Assembly (NCBI GenBank): GCA_003427395.1
Contig: BFEA01000076.1
Location: forward strand, 2,029,793-2,076,317
Length of the DNA stretch: 46,525 bases
Source of the DNA: Chara braunii
Lineage: Eukaryota; Streptophyta; Charophyceae; Charales; Characeae
Direction: 5' to 3'
The position numbers and the translations under genes are program-made. Numbering within the stretch: position 1 is the first letter of the stretch; each line of letters begins with the position of its first letter. A model generated the notes under the pieces. It made no database searches. It worked only from the letters and a program-made list of their open reading frames with translations, and was not told where the DNA came from. Shown here piece after piece: positions 31,413 through 41,767 of the stretch.

Positions 31413-31911
31413 CATCGACTTTTCTTCCAATCTTCAACAGTTCACATACCCTCGTCCATCTCTCAGAGTCAATCATCCCCAGTCCCCTTCTTACTTATGA
31501 AAAATGCTCCTATTTTCTCAAAGGAGCGGGTACTTATACAAAGTGGCACTAGCTGCTCATCCCTTGTTAACTTTCCCAGTCCAAGGAGTTGTTTTGTCAC
31601 CGTCCTTCAAAAAGGCAGGAGACGAAGTTCGAATGCAAAAGATAACATTGCAGACTTGTCTCATCTAGACCCCAGTTCTTCATAGTCCGAGTCTCAAACT
31701 CATCAACCCACATGTCCTTCCGAAGAAGCCACTACTATTGGAAAGTAGCACTAGTTACCCAGTCTTTGGTCAATCTTAATCAAAAGTTGTTCCATCGCAG
31801 TCCACTCAGAAAGAAAAGGTTCAAATGCGAAATTCAAAATGGCAGTTCCACCTGCCTGGGTGTCAACCCTCCCCCAATTTCTAGCTAACCCCCATTATGC
31901 CCACTATCCCT
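31413..31911. other. unrecognised spacer before the 3' ORF
   Basis: No coding or RNA signal is recognised on either strand. It would be 3' to the 223-aa ORF in the - strand element. Confidence 0.35.
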
Positions 31912-32583
31912 TTACTGTCCAGCTGCCTTGCGCCGAGCCTCTCTTGCACGATCCTCAATCTCTTGCTGCATTTGTCTCTTTATCCTTTGCAACTGAAGGA
32001 GTGTCTCCTCTGTGAAGAAGGTTGTTGGGGATAAGTCCTCTCCCCTGCTCAACTTTTCCTTCCCCTGCATTGCCCACTGGTATCGCAAGATACTGGCCCA
32101 TTGATCAAACCAGTTGCTGAAAGTCGGTTCAAACTCTCCTATCCATTTGTCTTTTTCTTCCCCCGGGTCCTCCTCTCTCCCCCGTACTTCCCTTGTGGGT
32201 GTTGCCACTTTGTCCTCCTCCTCCTCGTTGCTGAGGTCTATGACCTCGATGGGCTCCTCCTCCTCCAACCTCGGCCTTTTCCCTAGGTTCCCCTCTTCCT
32301 CACTAGTAGTGTCATTGTCTGATGGAAGGACTATTGTTTCCCCCTCCCTCAGGGGCGACGGTCCCCTGGTCCCTTGCTTTGTCCCACCTCTGTTTACAAC
32401 CAGATTGTGATCGAATCCCACATACAGCTTCCTCTTCCTGGAACTTGATTCCCCGGCCTGTCTTGTTGACTGCTGCTTATTGGGCCGGTTGATAGCGTTG
32501 CTGTCGTTCTTGTTTCCAAACTCCATTTTGTCTTTTCTTGCTGTCCTTCTTGTTTCCTGGTCCTGTCCATCCATAACAGTCAT
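31912..32583 (-). CDS. extra 223-aa ORF downstream of integrase
   Basis: Intact ATG frame with no recognised family. The N-terminal third is polar and basic, with a nuclear-localisation-like SSRKRKLYVG at residues 47-56. The middle (about 85-140) is very acidic (SDNDTTSEEEGN and SNEEEEDK). Then comes a Trp/Phe-rich stretch (FEPTFSNWFDQWASILRYQW). The C-terminus is a predicted coiled coil (LLQLQRIKRQMQQEIEDRAREARRK, shown in part). It lies ~430 bp after the integrase end in the same orientation, the position of an envelope-like or accessory ORF in other gypsy elements. It has no signal peptide or membrane segment, so it is not envelope-like. It is longer and more intact than the decayed pol before it. 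Confidence 0.6.
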   Translation of the reverse strand: MTVMDGQDQETRRTARKDKMEFGNKNDSNAINRPNKQQSTRQAGESSSRKRKLYVGFDHNLVVNRGGTKQGTRGPSPLREGETIVLPSDNDTTSEEEGNLGKRPRLEEEEPIEVIDLSNEEEEDKVATPTREVRGREEDPGEEKDKWIGEFEPTFSNWFDQWASILRYQWAMQGKEKLSRGEDLSPTTFFTEETLLQLQRIKRQMQQEIEDRAREARRKAAGQ

Positions 32584-32699
32584 CTCATCCCCTCATACGC
32601 ACACATTCCCTCCCACGCTCATTTGCAGATTTGTAGGCCTTCCTGGAACCCTTGCTTGCCCCCATGTAGTTGGCGATCCCATCATCCCTTTAGATCCCT

Positions 32700-32860
32700 T
32701 GGCACATTGTCCCAACACATAGGTGCCTCATGTAGGCAGTCCACAACATCATCCCACAAAAACTATTGCACATTGTCCCGGCACATAGATACCTCGTGTA
32801 GACAGTCCCCAGAGTTGCCCCACAAAAACTATAATACACTGTCCCGTGCTCCCAAGCCCA
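32700..32860. repeat. 66-67 bp tandem repeat, ~2.5 copies
   Basis: GCACATTGTCCC...CACAAAAACTAT units start near 32702, 32768 and 32834. They lie between the integrase and the 3' ORF. Confidence 0.85.
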
Positions 32861-33015
32861 GTCATAGTCAGCCCCGACAGTCTCCCCATGTTCCACAAAG
32901 ATTAAGACACACAAACGAACAATCCTAGTGGTCATGATCGCTTCCATAGGGAGGCGGTCCAGGACTATAGCCAGCTGCCTGCCATTCAAGCTATCAATTT
33001 CCCTGTTTCCCTGTC

Positions 33016-34020
33016 CTAGGCTTCTTGTAACCATTGTTCCACAGGATCCCTGCTAAAAAACCTGACCAGCCTCTGTCCCGGAAATGGCCCTCTTATACTA
33101 GTACCATCAAGATCCTCAAGTTCGAACGTGTTCAATCCCACCCGCTTAGCGATTCTGTAGGGCCCTTTGAACCTCTTCCCCAGCTGCACAGACCACGTGC
33201 TCTCAAGGGCCGAGTTCCTAACTACCACCTTTTCCCCTACTTGGAGTGGTTATTTCCGGATATTCTTCACCTGGTCCCATCTTGCTTTGTCCCTCATTCG
33301 GCTATCCATCACGCGCTTGACCACTTCTTCCAAGGCTTCCTCATTTCTAACGACCTGCTGGCATCTTGCGATAATTAATTCTTCCGTAGACAGACGTGGA
33401 TTGTCATCTAGCCTATTCCAGGTGGGGATTAAGGCTTCCGCCGGAAAATCAATCTCCCTCCCATACCAAAGTTCTGCTGGAATGCACCCTGTTGTCCTTT
33501 TCGGTGTCATGTTCTCTGAGAAAACTGCGTGCTTAAGGAACTGTGGCCAGTTTCCCAAATCATTCACTGCGAGCTTGACGATTGTGTTCTTCAAAGTCCG
33601 GTGCCCCCTTTCTACCGGTGCATTTGCCTCAGGGTGATATGGCTCAATGATCTTGATGGGTACGCACAAGGTCTTAAGCCTGCTCAATACCTGCTGAATG
33701 ACGAACTCCGTCTCGTTGTCTGCTATGAACCTGCGCACAAAGGGGTGTCTTAGGTAGAAATCCTCTTTCCAATCGGCCACTCCCTTCCCTGTCTTTCTCT
33801 TGAGTGCTATCGCCTCTACGTAGCCACTGAGGTTATCCCTCGCATCCAGGATGTACCTGTATCCATCCGTTGACACCGGCATAACCGCAAGGTCGAGGTG
33901 GACTAAGTGCCCCGGCGCTAGTACCCGGGTAGGTCTAAGGGGCTCGAAGACACGTGCGGCACTCCTTTCCTGGCATATCAGGCATGTCTAGCAGTATGTT
34001 GCCACCATACCTGCCATACC
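33016..34020 (-). pseudogene. Ty3/gypsy integrase catalytic and C-terminal domains
   Basis: Read on -: CxxC of the HHCC zinc-binding domain (TCLICQ near 33985), first catalytic Asp in VHLDLAVMP (~33895), second in RFIADNETEF (~33720), and Glu in NAPVERGHRTLKN (~33610). This is the D,D-35-E core that inserts element DNA into the genome. The C-terminal part (33228-33016) has FKGPYRIAKR and FELEDLDG, a GPY/F-type module, with no chromodomain. Two in-frame stops interrupt it: TAG at 33988-33990 inside the zinc finger, and TAA at 33250-33252 between the core and the GPY/F module. Otherwise conservation is good, so decay is recent. Confidence 0.9.
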
Positions 34021-34748
34021 TGGCCAAAAGTAGAGTGGTGCGATTTTCGCAAGGGCCCTTTGGATGACCTATGCCCTCCAGCTAGTCCATCGTGCATTGC
34101 GTGGATTATGTCTAACTGCCTAGACCTTCCGCACACGACTCGTCTAGGCATCATCCCCTCTTGCTTCTTAAACAGGTGGCCGTTCCTTAAAACATACTTT
34201 TCGGCTTCCTCCCTTGCCTTGGGGCCGACTTCCGTGGACTGCTTGTTTCCTATAAGCAATAGGCCGATTTCCCTGAAGACGCCCTCGTACATCTGTATAA
34301 GGAAGAATTCTTGTTCCTTCCGATCAGCATCCTGCTCCTCCTGAGTCTGGTTAACTAGGTACCGCCACTCCCTTTGCGCCCAGGTCTCTGCTAGGGTCAT
34401 CACAGCGTCCCGTCCCTCTTCGACGGCCATTGCCATCAGTTCCTCTTTGGGTCCTAACGTTGCTCCCCGCGAATCCTTTCCCTCTTTGTGTCTAAACGTG
34501 GTGACCTGTCCTTTCCTGAGTTCCGCCACTACCGCGGGGGCGCCTTTTTCCAGAGTCTGGATCAGCAACTGACCCATTGTCGGCACGGCGTCCGCCATCT
34601 CGTTATCCACGACGAGGGTCCCTCCCTCGTATTCCAAGAAGGCGTCAATTGGCTCTGCGTCCTCTATCCCTTCCGGCGTGATACACACCCTACTCAGCCC
34701 ATCTGCCCTGTTTCGAGCCCCCGCAATCCGCTCGACCTTGTAGTCAAA
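34021..34748 (-). pseudogene. RNase H-integrase linker and integrase zinc-finger start
   Basis: Continues the RT/RNase H frame after a single TAG (34749-34751). It starts FDYKVERIAGARNRADGLSR, the usual end of the gypsy RNase H region. Then come a long linker rich in Glu/Arg and the integrase N-terminus (LDIIHAMHDGLAGGHRSSKG, with the two His of the HHCC finger). A one-base frame change near 34040 shifts to the frame carrying the CxxC pair. The ~165-residue acidic linker between RNase H and the finger is longer than in many gypsy elements. Confidence 0.8.
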
Positions 34749-36060
34749 CTACCATATGAAGCCTATCCACCTGCCGACGGTCGGATCTATAGGCTTGTAA
34801 TTCTTCAGTGCCCCGGCAACATTGGTGGGATCGATCCTTGAGATAAATCGCCTCCCAAACAGGTACGCTTGGAAGGTCTTAAGACAATGAAGGATCGCTA
34901 AGACCTCTTTCTTTAACTGTGAGTACTGCCGTTCTGCCGAATTCAAGGTCCTACTTTCAAATCTGATTGGCCTTTCCTTACCTTCCTCGCTCTTCTGTAT
35001 CAGTACTCCTCCAACTGTCAGCGGTCCCCCATCTGTTTCTAAGATGAAGGGTCGTCCTACCTCATCGTTGAAACAAGGTGCTGCTAGGGTGACCTGATCG
35101 AAAGACAGGATGTCTTTAAGGGGCTGGGCTGCCGCTTCTCTATCCTCGGTCCATTCCATAGTGCCACCTTCTCTAATCATCGAGCGGATAGGCTCCGCTA
35201 TCTTTGCGAATCCTTTGATGAAGATCCTCCAGAACCCGACCACCCTTAGGAAGGCTCGTACTTCCGTCGTGGTGCGCAGGGGTGTCGACCACTGGGAGAT
35301 CTTATCTGTCTTTGCTGGGTCGGGTCTTCTCCCATAAGCCCCACAGCGAAACCCCAATATGGTTACCTCCGGAACAGCCAGGATGCTCTTTGGTCCACTT
35401 GCGGTAATATTATAAACCAGGAACCGTTGTAAGAGATCCTTGATATCCTGCAGGTGATCCCAGACAAACTTTCGCATGCCCGGCTCAACCTCTGTCTCAT
35501 CCTTGTTTTGCGCGCCCTTTATGGGGTTATCGTCTATATATGGTTTGCATTGCTCTGGGAACATATCTCCTGCTACAGCCAACATTCTCCTCTGCGCCTC
35601 TGCCACCGCATTCGTGAAACCCATAGGAGTCACTTGTATTTGCAACTGCCCTACTGGTGTGTGCATGGCGGTATACGGTCTATCCCTCGCACCGAGCGAC
35701 AACTGGTCATATGCTGAGTATAGGTCTATCAGGGAGTAAATACTTCGTCCAACATGTGATTCGGCCAACAAGTCCGCATGTGGGAGCGAACCCGCGTCCC
35801 TAATTGTTACCGCATTGAGCTTCTGCAAGTCCTGGATCCACCTAAGTGTCTTGTTGGGCTTCCGAAAAACGAACCACTTGTTTGCGTAGGGGGATGCGGT
35901 GGGTTCAACCACGAACGAATCTATCTTGGCTCTAAGCAGATCGGTGACCTCTGCCGCTATCCCAAACTCATAGGTAGGCCCTTTATCATTCCAACACTCA
36001 TGCTCTACCGTGTGGATCCTAACAGGGGGAATTAATTTCGCATCTAACCGTCCTTTCTAG
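34749..36060 (-). pseudogene. Ty3/gypsy reverse transcriptase and RNase H
   Basis: Copies element RNA into DNA. In frame before the nominal start is IDSFVVEPTASPYA. Then come FVFRKPNKTLRWIQDLQKLN (RT-1/2), YSLIDLYSAYDQ with the first catalytic Asp (about residue 63), TPMGFTNAVAEAQR, and the YIDD catalytic box (125-128, usually followed by a hydrophobic residue but here by Asn). RNase H follows with FILETDGGPLTVGGVL and LNSAERQYSQLKKEVLAIL. The later TDH-type motif reads RIDPTN. The frame closes at a TAG (34749-34751), directly after which the same frame continues with linker and integrase. Apart from that stop, the domain is intact over ~390 residues. Confidence 0.93.
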
Positions 36061-36421
36061 TGATCATTGAAGGCAAAGGCTAGATGAAACTGTTGGCACG
36101 CCATCCTTATCAACTGAGTTTCCTCTGTTATTAAGAACCCTTCCACCCCTATTTTCATGGTTTATGCTACTTCATCAGGTATCCAATGCCCTTCCGCTGC
36201 TCGCCTCTCCCTTATTACCCATAGGACCTCCTCCTCCTTTTCCAAGGCCTCTTCCTTTGATGTCTCCACTAGGATCGAGACCGGCTTAGCCTTCTTTCCT
36301 ACGGGTTTGTACTTTCGCACACTGCCTTCTGGGATTGTTCTCCTAAAAAATGAACGGTCAGGTGTGGCCTTGCTACCTCCATGATGCGGGGCTGGATGCT
36401 AACTATCTTTCCATTCAGGCA

Positions 36422-36868
36422 ATAACCCTTTTGGACGTCATCCTCGAACTTGGCAAGTGCTGTCGGGTCTACCCCAACTTTGTGATATCTAATAGCTTTG
36501 ATAAGCTGTAGCAAGTCTGGGAATTCAAGGACTACTTTGACATTTCCTTCCGGCCTTCCTTCGCCTTGGGCAGGCTGGCCCCAAGTTCAACTTCCGACTC
36601 TTTTTCTGCGACCATAACCCCTAGGACCTCGTCCTCTTGCCTCCATAACCCTTTCGGACTTCATCCTCGAACTTGGCAAGTGTTGCCGGGTCTACCCCAA
36701 CTTTGTGATATCTAATAGCTTTGATAAGTTGTAGCAAGTCTGGGACTTCAAGGACTACCTATGACATTTCCTTCCGGCCTTCCTTTGCCTTGGGCAGGCT
36801 GGCCCCAAGTTCAACTTTCGACTCTTTTTCTGCGACCATAACCCCTAGGACCTTGTCCTCTTGCCTCC
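36422..36868. repeat. 223-bp tandem duplication between protease and RT
   Basis: The block starting ATAACCC at 36422 is repeated from 36645. Shared landmarks (TGGCAAGTG at 36451/36674, the gactctttttctgcgacc block at 36596/36820) are 223-224 bases apart and about 95% identical. As 223 is not a multiple of three, it shifts the pol frame, so it arose as an inactivating event. Confidence 0.93.
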
Positions 36869-37860
36869 TTTTCTTCAGAGGCAGGCCCATTTTGATCCAC
36901 TCCTTTTTGTTGAAAGCCTCCTCAATCATGATTTCTACTCTCTCCCTCATACCTTCCATCCTTGCGAATGCCCCCTTCCGCGCACTCTCTTCGAATGTTG
37001 GCGACCAGGTTGCCAATTTGCCCTTTGGAGGGTCCCCTCCGGTCCCAAGAAGTCGGAGTTCTCCGCGGCCGGTCACTGGGTCCTGTATGTCTACCATGTA
37101 TGTGTCGTCATGCAGATGCATTCCTATCATTTCTACATTGGCGCACCACGGTCTTCCGAGGATTATGTCATGATCCATTTCCTCCATCACGGTCATTCGC
37201 TGAAAGGACCAGATGGATTCTCGAATTCCCGCCTTGACTGCACATTTGGTGACATACCCTGTGAAAGGGATTTCACCACCGGCTCCCCGGATACTCCCTG
37301 CTACTTCCTTGTTTACCGTGCACCCCGTGACTGTTGCAAAATCTCGTCGTATGAGGGTGATTTCTGCACCGCCGTCTACTAACGCGTCAGTGTGGTGAGT
37401 TTCGATTTGGACTTTAAGTTTCCCTACCGGTAATGCATGGAAGCTAAGCTTTGTCCCGGGTGGCGCCCTCATGACTTCACCACCTTCACGATCCGGTAGG
37501 CTTAGGCGGATGTTCACAAAAGCTTTCTCCAAGTCGTCTAGATCCCCGGGAATTCTTTGGAGATTGGAGACGCCTTGGGGTGCCTCTGCCTCTTCCGTCT
37601 CCTGCTCCTGTGGTTCCGGGGCCTCCTCTACCTCTACGCGCTTACGTGTTAGCAACTGCCTGAGTCCTTTGAGCAGCCTTGGGCTGGCTTGCAGCATGGT
37701 CTGAAAGGACACTGATACCATGGTACCCAGCAACTCACTCAGGGTGCCATCGATTTCAGGCGAAGTCAGGATTGGAATTTGATACCTGAACTTCTTCTTT
37801 GCTGGTCTCTCGACTTCGGTCTCAGCATGGTCTACCGGTTCCTCCTCTCTTGCTTTCCCA
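36759..37860 (-). pseudogene. Ty3/gypsy aspartic protease region of pol
   Basis: The - frame is open from about 37860 (upstream PAKKKFRYQIPILTSPEIDG) to 36759. A retropepsin fold is indicated by LSFHALPVGKLKVQIETHH, then TDALVDGGAEITLI (residues 118-128 from 37733) and HDIILGRPWCANVEMIG. The active site reads D-G-G where D-S-G or D-T-G is normal, so this may be inactive or a lineage variant. It lies in a different frame from gag, directly after it. A spacer, with the 223-bp duplication, separates it from RT. Role by family: cleavage of the gag-pol precursor. Confidence 0.85.
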
Positions 37861-37990
37861 TAGACCTTCTCTTTCTCTCGGCTTCGGTCTCTTGCTGGTA
37901 TGCGCTAGTCCCTGCGAGTTCTTCCATTACCGTATCTTGAATAAGCTTCTTTTCTGCGCCGGCCCGTCGGGTAGTGATATTTACCCTATC

Positions 37991-39900
37991 CTACCCATTG
38001 CCTTCTAGGATAAAATTGGCCTGTGGTCCGCGTCCCCTTGGTTGGTTCCAGACAATCTCGGCTACCGGCTCTGCGTCTACGGCAGCTATCTCTAAGTTAT
38101 TCAGGAGGATGACGGCTCGCCGCATCTCTCCTGGCGAGTTCCAATTCACACGCTCCCCCTGGGGTCCGAGAATCTTGCCTTTGAGGGACCTGCTGCACCT
38201 CTGCCGCTCAATATCGTGATTGAGTTTTGGGCAAGCCCTCACGAAATGTCTGACCATTGCGCAGTATTTGCATCGTTCATTGGCCGGATCCCTCCTGCCA
38301 AATCCCCGATTAGCTATGGTTGCCGGGACTACGGCCTCTTGGGGCGGGAGGGCGGGTCTGGACACTTGCGCCTGCATTACTAACAACGCATTTTCCACTC
38401 TTTCCATCTTGCTGTCAACCCCGTGCACTCGTTCGTGCAGATTCTCTATCCCCTTCTTGACCTTATCCCTCGTCTTCCCGGTCAGGTCTATAACCTCCCC
38501 TTCCTTGAGAAGGGCGAGGGTCTCAGTTACCACTATCTTTTCTGCAAGATCAGTTACCGTACTGAAATCCACATCCCTTGTGTATTCAAACTTACTGGTC
38601 TGCTGGTAGGCCGACAGAATCTTATCGTTGTCGAACTCGGAGAACTGCCTAAGGAGGTACTTGCTCATTATACGGTCCGTTACCCCGGGGATTCGCAGTG
38701 CCACTAGAGTGAACGCCCTCAGAAAGTCATTGTAAGTAGCACAGTTTTTCCTTTGGACTGCCGCCAATTCAGCCTCTGTCGCCATTTTCTCCGCCTTCAG
38801 GTACTTTCTCATCATCTCATTCCGGGTTTCCTTCCAGAATCCACTAGAGGAGACGATAGCCATAATGTCCCTTCCTAAGCTCAACGATACGTGCTGCCGT
38901 AGGTGGTTCGTCTTTTCTTCCTCAGTCCATTTCAGTAAGGCTGCCAGATTCTCATAATCTATTAGGAATTCCGTGATGTTTGCCCCATCGAAAGTGAGTT
39001 TCTTCTTTGCGTCTGCGAGATACCCCTGATTCTTATTCAGAGCCCGGGTGAGGGTGGCTACTATCCTTTTAAGTCCCCCTTCAAAGCTACCCGCCTCACC
39101 GACCGCGCTATTCCCCTCTCCTTCCCTGCCTGCCTTCTGCTTTTCCCCAGTCTTTGGCGTACCCTCCGGATCAAGCCAGCCTAACACCCTCTCTCTGAGA
39201 CTCCAGAGTCCATCGCATTCCTTCGTTGCTTTGGACGTGGCGGGCAGACAACTAGCGCCACTGTCGATAGCCGGCGGGGTCGTGGCCTTTTCTGCCTCTA
39301 TAGCCAGGGACTCCCCCTTTTCCTTCCCCTTCTTGTTGGGTGTTCCCTTATGGCTGTTATCTTTTGCTCCGTACTTGGCTTCGCCCTTACTGGTCCTGCG
39401 TCCCTCTCGCGACCCTTCCCCCAGGGGATCCTCTTCATTCCCAACCATCATTTGTTCAATAAGTCTCGCCTTGTATTCTGCGGTCCGCCTTTCTATTTCT
39501 GCCAATTTGTGGCGTGCATCCGAGACTTCGTTTTCTTGGGTGTTGTTCCTCCGGAGTTCCGAGGACTCCCCTTTTCGTCGTCCCTCCCTTCCCTATTTTC
39601 CTGCGGTCCCCTTTTGCTACCCCCAACTTTTCCTGAACTTTCCCCTGTGGAGAGGCCCTTCCCTTCTTCTCTGGTCCCTTCTGACTTTGCTGATTCCTGA
39701 TCCGAACCCTCGTTCTGTTCCTTGTCCCTATTCGGACTAGCTGCCGAGGTCTGGCATTTTGTCGTCTCCCTGCCTCGGCTCTTAGGGCGGTGTCTGAGCT
39801 CAGTGGCCTTCCCCTTGAGGATAGCCCTTTTGGCTCTCTGACACCCAAATGCCCCGGCGTTCCTGGTGCGGGTGGTCTTCCTAGTTCCTTCCTGCCGCAT
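37991..39900 (-). pseudogene. Ty3/gypsy gag (capsid and nucleocapsid) with N-terminal frameshift
   Basis: The main - frame, 39505-37991 (504 codons), begins with a non-ATG codon. Reading upstream in the same frame gives NTQENEVSDARHKLAEIERR, so the true protein starts earlier. A second frame from an ATG at 39900 supplies a basic, Lys/Arg/Gly-rich N-terminus and crosses to the main frame by a one-base shift near 39550. A capsid-like helical region (WTEEEKTNHLRQHVSLSLG to YLLRQFSEFDNDKILSAYQQ) is followed by CKYCAMVRHFVRAC, a complete CX2CX4HX4C RNA-binding knuckle. It ends 130 bp before the protease region, in another frame, as is common for gypsy gag and pol. Confidence 0.85.
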
Positions 39901-40007
39901 CGTCAGGTAGGGCGGAACTCCAACTAGTGCCCCCCCTTTTGCTGATGGCTACCTTCTCATCTTAATACCCATCCTTTAATTTTCCCATCTTCCACTGGCG
40001 CCTCTTC

Positions 40008-40728
40008 TTATGCTAGTCCCTCAGGCCTGCCCTGTTCGTCCGGTTCCTCGAACAAGTCAGCCACCCCGGCAAGGTAATTTTCTCCCATCTCTATTTCCCT
40101 GACGATTATTGGCTCGTATTCCTCAAACGACAAGCGTGGCAATCCGAATATCAAGATTTCAATGAGTTCAAGCAATTCCCAAACCTGATTCCCCCAAAAC
40201 GGCCCATGTCTAACCGACACATCATAGAACATGCCCGTTGTCTTCGGCCGGAAGTGGTGGATCCAGACCAGGGTCGAGTCCACCATATCCTTTGCCCTTG
40301 GGAGGCTGCCGAATACCAGGTCTACCATGAAGCGAGGCACTCGACATCTCAACCCTGTCATTGGGGACTTAAACTCTCGCCAACCTCCTACCTCCACCCG
40401 GGTTCTCAATCCCACGTTCCTTCTTCCCCGCACTTCCTGGCCTACTCGGTTCAATATCCTAGTAGCCCTCTGGCAGGTATACGGTCCCCGTCACCCTAAG
40501 ATCCATGTATAGATCATCCCCGGGTCCTCTATTAATCCTCATACCATCCCACAAGCATTCCACCATCATGAACGCCTGGTCCCTTCCCAAGGTTACAGCT
40601 CTCCATTCGGTATCGATCCCTCGGACCCTGTAGCTTGCTGGGAGCGATACCTCCCATCCGTCTCCGCTTTCCGTGGGGGGTCGGGGGTGCGTGGGCCGTC
40701 GCGACATCCGGACGCGTCTCATCGCCAT
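40008..40728 (-). pseudogene. paralogous pre-gag ORF D
   Basis: Fourth and last of four related ORFs. 40728-40459 (ATG start) gives WEVSLPASYRVRG, FMMVECLWDGM and VTGTVYLPEGY. After a frame change, 40454-40008 gives VGGWREFKSPMTGLRCRVPRF, RHGPFWGNQVWELLELIEIL and REIEMGENYLAGVADLFEEP. The order and spacing match ORFs A-C, so it is one gene broken by an indel near 40455. No known family is recognised. Its end lies ~108 bp before the gag ATG on the same strand. Confidence 0.65.
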
Positions 40729-40745
40729 TTCGATTTAGCGGTCCC

Positions 40746-40802
40746 CTGCACAGTTTAAACAGTAAGCGAGTTTGCTTATTTCATTTATTCTTCGGCCCTT
40801 AC
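40746..40802 (-). other. possible 57-nt intron between ORFs C and D
   Basis: On - the sequence CTCAG|GTAAGG begins at 40802 and ends in ttactgtttaaactgtgCAG|GG at 40746. Both splice-site sequences are good matches to eukaryotic consensus, and it lies just before the ORF D ATG. It could let one transcript express several ORFs. Evidence is sequence pattern only. Confidence 0.3.
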
Positions 40803-40872
40803 CTGAGCGACTCCCTGGTCCTTTACTTGACGCTCTCTTTCCTCTCTATCCCCTTCCCCTTCCTCGGCTCTT

Positions 40873-41580
40873 CTATCGGCCTGTTCCTTCCTCCATCGGC
40901 TCATACAATCGATGTAGGTCGTCTACGTACGTCATCCCCTGACTTATTTCCCGTCGGACGACGCCCCACAGGACCTCACTGCCTACACCCGGAGTCCTTG
41001 GTCTAGTGGTAAACACGGCGTGCAGGATTCGCAGCACCTCATACTTCTGCTCTCCGCTGAACGGCCCCATCTCTAGGAAGGCCCGATAGTATTCTCGGTG
41101 TATCATCGTTTCTTCATACGTCAGGCTGGCGAGGTCGGCCACCGCCTGTCTGACAAGTTTCAGGCCGCCTAGCCTTTCCAGCAGAAAAGACGGCAGTCTC
41201 ATCCGAATATTTTCACTGGGCAATTCAAACCTTCCGACCATGGCTACCCTAAGGTCTGTCTTTACGTCATCGGCCTCCGGATCTGCGAACTCAAATCCCG
41301 CCTCCCATACTAACTGCCATGCCCCTTCGAACATATTTAATGGATCTTCCCTTGATGCCAACAGGACCCCGAACTCGCGCCACCCATCCTCGGACACATA
41401 CAATCGCCCGTCTGCACGCACATGCCCCCACGGGTCTGGGTTCCACTCCCCATGCTCATCAGCACGCCACTCGACCCTCGTTACCAAGTAAATCATATTT
41501 TCCATGAGTTCACCCCAACCCAATCCGCCACCGGGTGCCAACCTCCGCTCACGACCGACAGACTAACTTCTATCCCACCC
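40873..41580 (-). pseudogene. paralogous pre-gag ORF C
   Basis: The main frame 41541-40873 starts at a non-ATG codon; the first ATGs are in MENMIYLVTRVEW. In another frame just upstream, EVSLSVVSGGWHPVADWVG matches the N-terminus of ORF B (EMSIPADHEWRGTTCDWVG), so one indel near 41510 separates the start. Shared motifs then follow: LYVSEDGWREFGVLLASRED, MRLPSFLLERLGGLKLVRQ, LEMGPFSGEQKYEVLRIL and VVRREISQGMTYVDDLHRLY. Family unknown. No membrane segment or signal peptide. The GPF-x-G...VLxIL block and the RREI...YVDD...L(F/Y)E end are the strongest shared features. Confidence 0.65.
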
Positions 41581-41767
41581 TCTACTTCCCTAGGTGGCTC
41601 AATGCCTAGGGGGCGATTTTCAAGAAACGTCCTCCTTCGTGCCATCTCGTGCACATCCTTGGTCTTCTAGCCCACAATTCGCACCGAGCCCTATAATGGC
41701 CAGGCATTCCATTCCCTTGCCTTAGCAATTCTCCCATACTTGCCTGGCCCCACAACCTTTTCTGCTC

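Noticed and set aside
39048-39740. 230-codon + frame
   Set aside because: Antisense shadow of gag on the - strand.
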